This document shows positions 14,472-16,900 of a stretch of DNA of 16,900 bases, piece by piece. Made by a program: the position numbers and the translations under genes. Numbering within the stretch: the stretch's first letter is position 1; every line of letters begins with the position of its first letter. Below the pieces are notes generated by a model. That model searched no databases and was not told the DNA's origin. It saw only the letters and a program-made list of their open reading frames with translations. Source of the stretch: an uncultured bacterium (GTDB taxonomy: Bacteria; Actinomycetota; Coriobacteriia; Coriobacteriales; Coriobacteriaceae); contig CAJMPM010000006.1 in assembly GCA_905215225.1 (NCBI GenBank), positions 1 through 16,900 on the forward strand, written 5' to 3'.

Positions 14472-15182
14472 ATGGCGATTAAGGTGTTTGCCGACGGCGC
14501 TAACCTCGAGGGCATGCTTGACATGCATGACAATGGCAACGTTCAGGGCTTCACGACCAATCCTTCCCTTATGAAGGCCGGTGGCGTGACCGACTACCGC
14601 GCTTTTGCCAAGACGGTTCTTGAGCACATTACCGATGTGTCGGTCTCTTTTGAGGTTTTCGCTGATGACGAGGCTGGTATGGAGGCCGAGGCTCGCGAGA
14701 TCGCAACCTGGGCAGACAACGTCTATGTTAAGATTCCGGCGCTCAACACCAAGGGCGAGTCCACTGCCGCGCTGGTCAAGCGCCTTTCTGCCGACGGCAT
14801 CAAGGTGAACGTCACCACTATCTTCACGCCTGAGCAGGTCGACGAGTTCGTCGATGCCGTTTCTGCCGAGACCCCCTCTATTCTGTCCATCTTTGCCGGT
14901 CGCATTGCCGATACCGGCGTCGATCCGCTGCCCCTCATGGCGGAGTCCGTAAAGAAGGCTGCTGTTAAGCCTGCTGCCGAGGTTCTCTGGGCGTCTACGC
15001 GCGAGGTCCTCAATATCTTCCAGGCGGAGTCCGTTGGATGCCAGATCATTACGGTCCCCAATGCCATTCTTGCCAAGCGCAAGAATTTCGGGAAAGATTT
15101 GCTTGAGTACTCGCTTGATACGGTCAAGGGCTTTGCCCGCGACGTTCAGGCGCTTGGTTTTCATATCTTGCCCGAGGAGTAG
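14472..15182 (+). CDS. Transaldolase / fructose-6-phosphate aldolase family protein
   Basis: This 236-residue cytoplasmic class I aldolase belongs to the small TalC/FSA branch of transaldolases. It either transfers dihydroxyacetone units between sugar phosphates or cleaves fructose 6-phosphate. The Schiff-base lysine is Lys 87 in VYVKIPALN. Asp 8 (KVFADGANLE) and GFTTNPSLMK match the conserved active-site region. The VTTIFTPEQ and ILSIFAGRIADTG segments complete the barrel. It is slightly longer than the roughly 220-residue FSA. ATG 14472 follows AAAGGA at 6 bases. It is the first gene of an operon, 9 bases before a PTS EIIA gene, which suggests that it handles sugar phosphates produced by that PTS. 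Transaldolase versus aldolase activity cannot be decided from sequence alone. Confidence 0.92.
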   Translation: MAIKVFADGANLEGMLDMHDNGNVQGFTTNPSLMKAGGVTDYRAFAKTVLEHITDVSVSFEVFADDEAGMEAEAREIATWADNVYVKIPALNTKGESTAALVKRLSADGIKVNVTTIFTPEQVDEFVDAVSAETPSILSIFAGRIADTGVDPLPLMAESVKKAAVKPAAEVLWASTREVLNIFQAESVGCQIITVPNAILAKRKNFGKDLLEYSLDTVKGFARDVQALGFHILPEE

Positions 15183-15191
15183 GGGACGAGC

Positions 15192-15638
15192 ATGCTGACC
15201 GATCTTCTTAAGCCCGAGCTTGTTGCCTGCCACGTTGAGGCCTCCGATTGGGAGGAAGCGATCAGGGCATGCGGTAAGTTGCTCGTAGACGCTGGCAAAT
15301 GCGACCAGAGCTATGTTGACGCCATGATATCATCGGATCACAAATTCGGCCCCTATAAGGTCTTGGAAGAGGGCATCGCCATGCCCCACGCTCAGGCAGA
15401 TGGCAATGTGAGTGAAGCGGGAATCTGTATCGTCACGCTTGACCCTGCCGTTGCGATTGGACACGAGGATTTCGATCCGGTTCACGTGCTCGTGGGTATT
15501 TGCGCACCCGACCCCAAGGCTCATCTTGGCTGCTTGGCGGAGCTTTCGCAGATGTTCGAGGACGAGGACTGCGTTGCCAAGCTCAGCGCATGCGATACGC
15601 CCGAGCAGGTTTTGGAGACCATGCGTTCATTCTTTTAG
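15192..15638 (+). CDS. PTS EIIA component (ascorbate/mannitol-fructose superfamily)
   Basis: This 148-residue cytoplasmic phosphocarrier receives phosphate from HPr and passes it to EIIB. The phospho-accepting His 66 lies in EEGIAMPHA, preceded by SSDHKFGPYKVL, the pattern of UlaC/SgaA-type EIIA domains. The chain is a single EIIA_2 domain of normal length. ATG 15192 follows the GGAG/GGGG-rich end of the transaldolase gene, 9 bases after its stop codon, so translation is probably coupled. The next gene, EIIB, follows after 75 bases that contain two small hairpins. The component type matches the EIIB and EIIC below. The sugar specificity of the system is not shown by this subunit. Confidence 0.92.
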   Translation: MLTDLLKPELVACHVEASDWEEAIRACGKLLVDAGKCDQSYVDAMISSDHKFGPYKVLEEGIAMPHAQADGNVSEAGICIVTLDPAVAIGHEDFDPVHVLVGICAPDPKAHLGCLAELSQMFEDEDCVAKLSACDTPEQVLETMRSFF

Positions 15639-15650
15639 GCCTTAATGGCA

Positions 15651-15690
15651 CGGCGATGCGTCGCCGCTTTTGGATAGACGGAAAACCGTC
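15651..15690 (+). other. Two intercistronic hairpins between EIIA and EIIB
   Basis: CGGCGA (15651-15656) pairs with TCGCCG (15661-15666) and is followed by CTTTT. GACGG (15677-15681) pairs with CCGTC (15686-15690) around an AAAA tetraloop. The first resembles a weak terminator and could lower expression of downstream genes. Both could equally be processing or stability elements. Confidence 0.5.
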
Positions 15691-15713
15691 ACGTGTAGGA
15701 GAGGAAGGTTGCC

Positions 15714-15989
15714 ATGCATATCATCACCGTATGCGGAAACGGCATCGGGTCTAGCCTGATGCTCGCTGGCAAAGTCGAGGAGCTTTGCGAGGAGGAGGGC
15801 ATCAAGGCCGACGTTGAGTCTATGGACCTGAACGGTGCTTCTTCCGCAAATCCGGATCTGTTCATCACCGTTAAGGAACTCGCTCCCGAGCTCCACGGCA
15901 ACGTTGTGATCGTTCGCAGCTATGTGAACAAGAAGAAGATCCGCGAAGACGCCCTCGAGGCAATCAAGGCGGCCGCCGCTAACGCCTAA
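15714..15989 (+). CDS. PTS EIIB component (ascorbate/UlaB type)
   Basis: This 91-residue cytoplasmic EIIB of the lactose/ascorbate fold carries phosphate on Cys 7 in TVCGNGIGSSLML, taking it from EIIA and giving it to the substrate bound by EIIC. The rest fits UlaB/SgaB length and pattern (DLFITVKELAPEL, then a C-terminal helix of Ala and Lys). ATG 15714 is preceded by AGGAGAGGAAGG. The gene lies between EIIA and EIIC in one operon. Nothing in it is truncated or unusual. Confidence 0.92.
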   Translation: MHIITVCGNGIGSSLMLAGKVEELCEEEGIKADVESMDLNGASSANPDLFITVKELAPELHGNVVIVRSYVNKKKIREDALEAIKAAAANA

Positions 15990-16003
15990 AGCGGCACAAA
16001 AAA

Positions 16004-16036
16004 GGGCGGTTCCCTGTGGAAGAGGGAAACGCGCCC
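16004..16036 (+). other. Intercistronic hairpin between EIIB and EIIC
   Basis: GGGCG (16004-16008) pairs with CGCCC (16032-16036), and TTCCCT (16010-16015) with AGGGAA (16023-16028), with small internal bulges. No T-run follows. It probably affects mRNA processing or stability between subunits needed in different amounts. Confidence 0.5.
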
Positions 16037-16060
16037 ACGTTAGAGAGAAAGGAAGCGCAG

Positions 16061-16900
16061 ATGCAAGCCATCCTTCCCATACTTGAGTTTATCCAATCGA
16101 TTCTGACCAAGCCAGCATGGATCATGGGTCTATTTGCCTTTGTGGGCCTTGTCGCGCTCAAGCGCCCTGCCCACAAGGTGATGACGGGCACCCTGAAGCC
16201 CATTCTGGGTTACATCATGCTGTCTGCCGGCGCCGCTGTTGTTCAGGAGAACCTTGCTCCGCTGGGTACCTTCATCGAGACCGGTTTCCACATCACCGGC
16301 GTCGTGCCCAACAACGAGGTCGTCGTTTCGATGGCTCAGAGCGTCCTCGGCGTTCAGACCATGATGATCCTGATTCTCGGCTACGTCGTGAACATTATCA
16401 TTGCCCGCTTTACCAAGTTTAAGTACATCTTCCTGACGGGCCATCACAGCATGTTTATGGCCTGCCTGCTGTCTGCCGTTCTGCAGGCATCTGGCTTCCA
16501 GGATGTCCAGCTTGTCATCGTGGGCGGCATGTTCCTGGGCCTCGTGAGCGCTATGCTTCCCGCCGTTGGTCAGCGTTTCACAGAGAAGGTTACCGATGGT
16601 CATGAAATCAACATATGCCACTTCGGTTCACTCGCCTATTACATCTCCGCTGCAGGCGGTACGCTTTTTGCTAAGGACGCCGAGGAGAACAGCACCGAGA
16701 AGATCGAGGTTCCCGAGAAGTTCTCCTTCCTGCGCGACACCACCATCTCCACGGCTCTTACCATGGCCTTCTTCTACCTGGTTACCGCTTTCGCCGCTTA
16801 CATCGCAGATCCTGCGGTCGTTACCAAGACCGCTGGCGGCGACAATGTAATCGTCTATGCCCTGACCTGCGCCCTGTCCTTCGCCGTCGGTGTCACTATC
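16061..16900 (+). CDS. PTS EIIC component, ascorbate/UlaA (SgaT) type, 3' end outside window
   Basis: This is the first 280 residues of a multi-helix membrane permease that takes a substrate through the cytoplasmic membrane while EIIB phosphorylates it. It reads without a stop to the window edge; UlaA has about 465 residues. Typical UlaA features are the N-terminal helix pair (WIMGLFAFVGLVALKRPAHK), the segment LGYIMLSAGAAVVQENLAPL, the conserved YIFLTGHHSMFMACLLSAVL, and the following GGMFLGLVSAMLPAVGQ. ATG 16061 follows AAAGGAAG (16048-16055) at 5 bases. It is the third PTS gene of the operon. The family is called 'ascorbate' after E. coli, but related systems move other sugars. With a transaldolase in place of the ulaDEF enzymes in view, a pentose or pentitol-like substrate is as likely. 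Confidence 0.93.
   Translation, partial: MQAILPILEFIQSILTKPAWIMGLFAFVGLVALKRPAHKVMTGTLKPILGYIMLSAGAAVVQENLAPLGTFIETGFHITGVVPNNEVVVSMAQSVLGVQTMMILILGYVVNIIIARFTKFKYIFLTGHHSMFMACLLSAVLQASGFQDVQLVIVGGMFLGLVSAMLPAVGQRFTEKVTDGHEINICHFGSLAYYISAAGGTLFAKDAEENSTEKIEVPEKFSFLRDTTISTALTMAFFYLVTAFAAYIADPAVVTKTAGGDNVIVYALTCALSFAVGVTI

Noticed and set aside
1..16900. CRISPR array, tRNA, rRNA, integrase or transposase
   Set aside because: No regularly spaced repeats, no RNA-gene signatures and no mobile-element proteins were found on either strand.

Overview
The window is GC-rich, densely coded bacterial DNA. Gene content and style suggest a gut actinobacterium of the Coriobacteriia (Collinsella-like): short divergent or convergent intergenic gaps, many palindromic gene ends, Kup next to a KdpDE-like pair, an RlmKL fusion, and a PTS cassette behind a DeoR regulator. 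The taxonomic call is inference from protein flavour. No rRNA, tRNA, CRISPR, transposase or phage gene was seen.

Layout. (1) 2-355: the end of an ABC exporter ATPase with an in-frame TAA just before its signature motif. (2) 476-1033: a small flavodoxin-like protein with its own promoter and terminator. (3) 1034-1470: a gene-free gap holding two opposed terminators and a 131-bp palindrome with 31-bp perfect arms. (4) 1471-3770 (minus): an LTA-synthase-type membrane phosphotransferase whose reading frame is broken by one base in a G/C run. (5) 3984-4832: a nitroreductase. (6) 4991-9729: a potassium block of kup, a small one-helix membrane protein, a KdpD-like kinase lacking the KdpD N-terminal module, and a KdpE-like regulator; a sequence resembling the KdpE box precedes kup. 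(7) 9824-12382 (minus): RlmKL-like 23S rRNA methyltransferase whose first catalytic domain looks degenerate. (8) 12458-13285: a Cof-type HAD phosphatase. (9) 13332-16900: a DeoR-family repressor divergent from transaldolase, EIIA, EIIB and EIIC (ascorbate/UlaA type; EIIC runs off the window).

How the genes work together. Kup imports K+ and the two-component pair probably senses K+ or envelope state, so the block may be a self-contained K+ module that regulates Kup instead of KdpFABC. In the last block the PTS would import and phosphorylate a sugar or sugar acid, the transaldolase would process the resulting sugar phosphates, and the DeoR protein would repress through a repeated GCTTTYGAWA box in the divergent region until a phosphorylated intermediate accumulates.

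The strongest oddities are the two apparent gene lesions (ABC nonsense codon, LTA-synthase frameshift), the long palindrome, the degenerate RlmL domain, and the repeated operator-like boxes. I found no clear evidence of a wholly new defence or mobile system.
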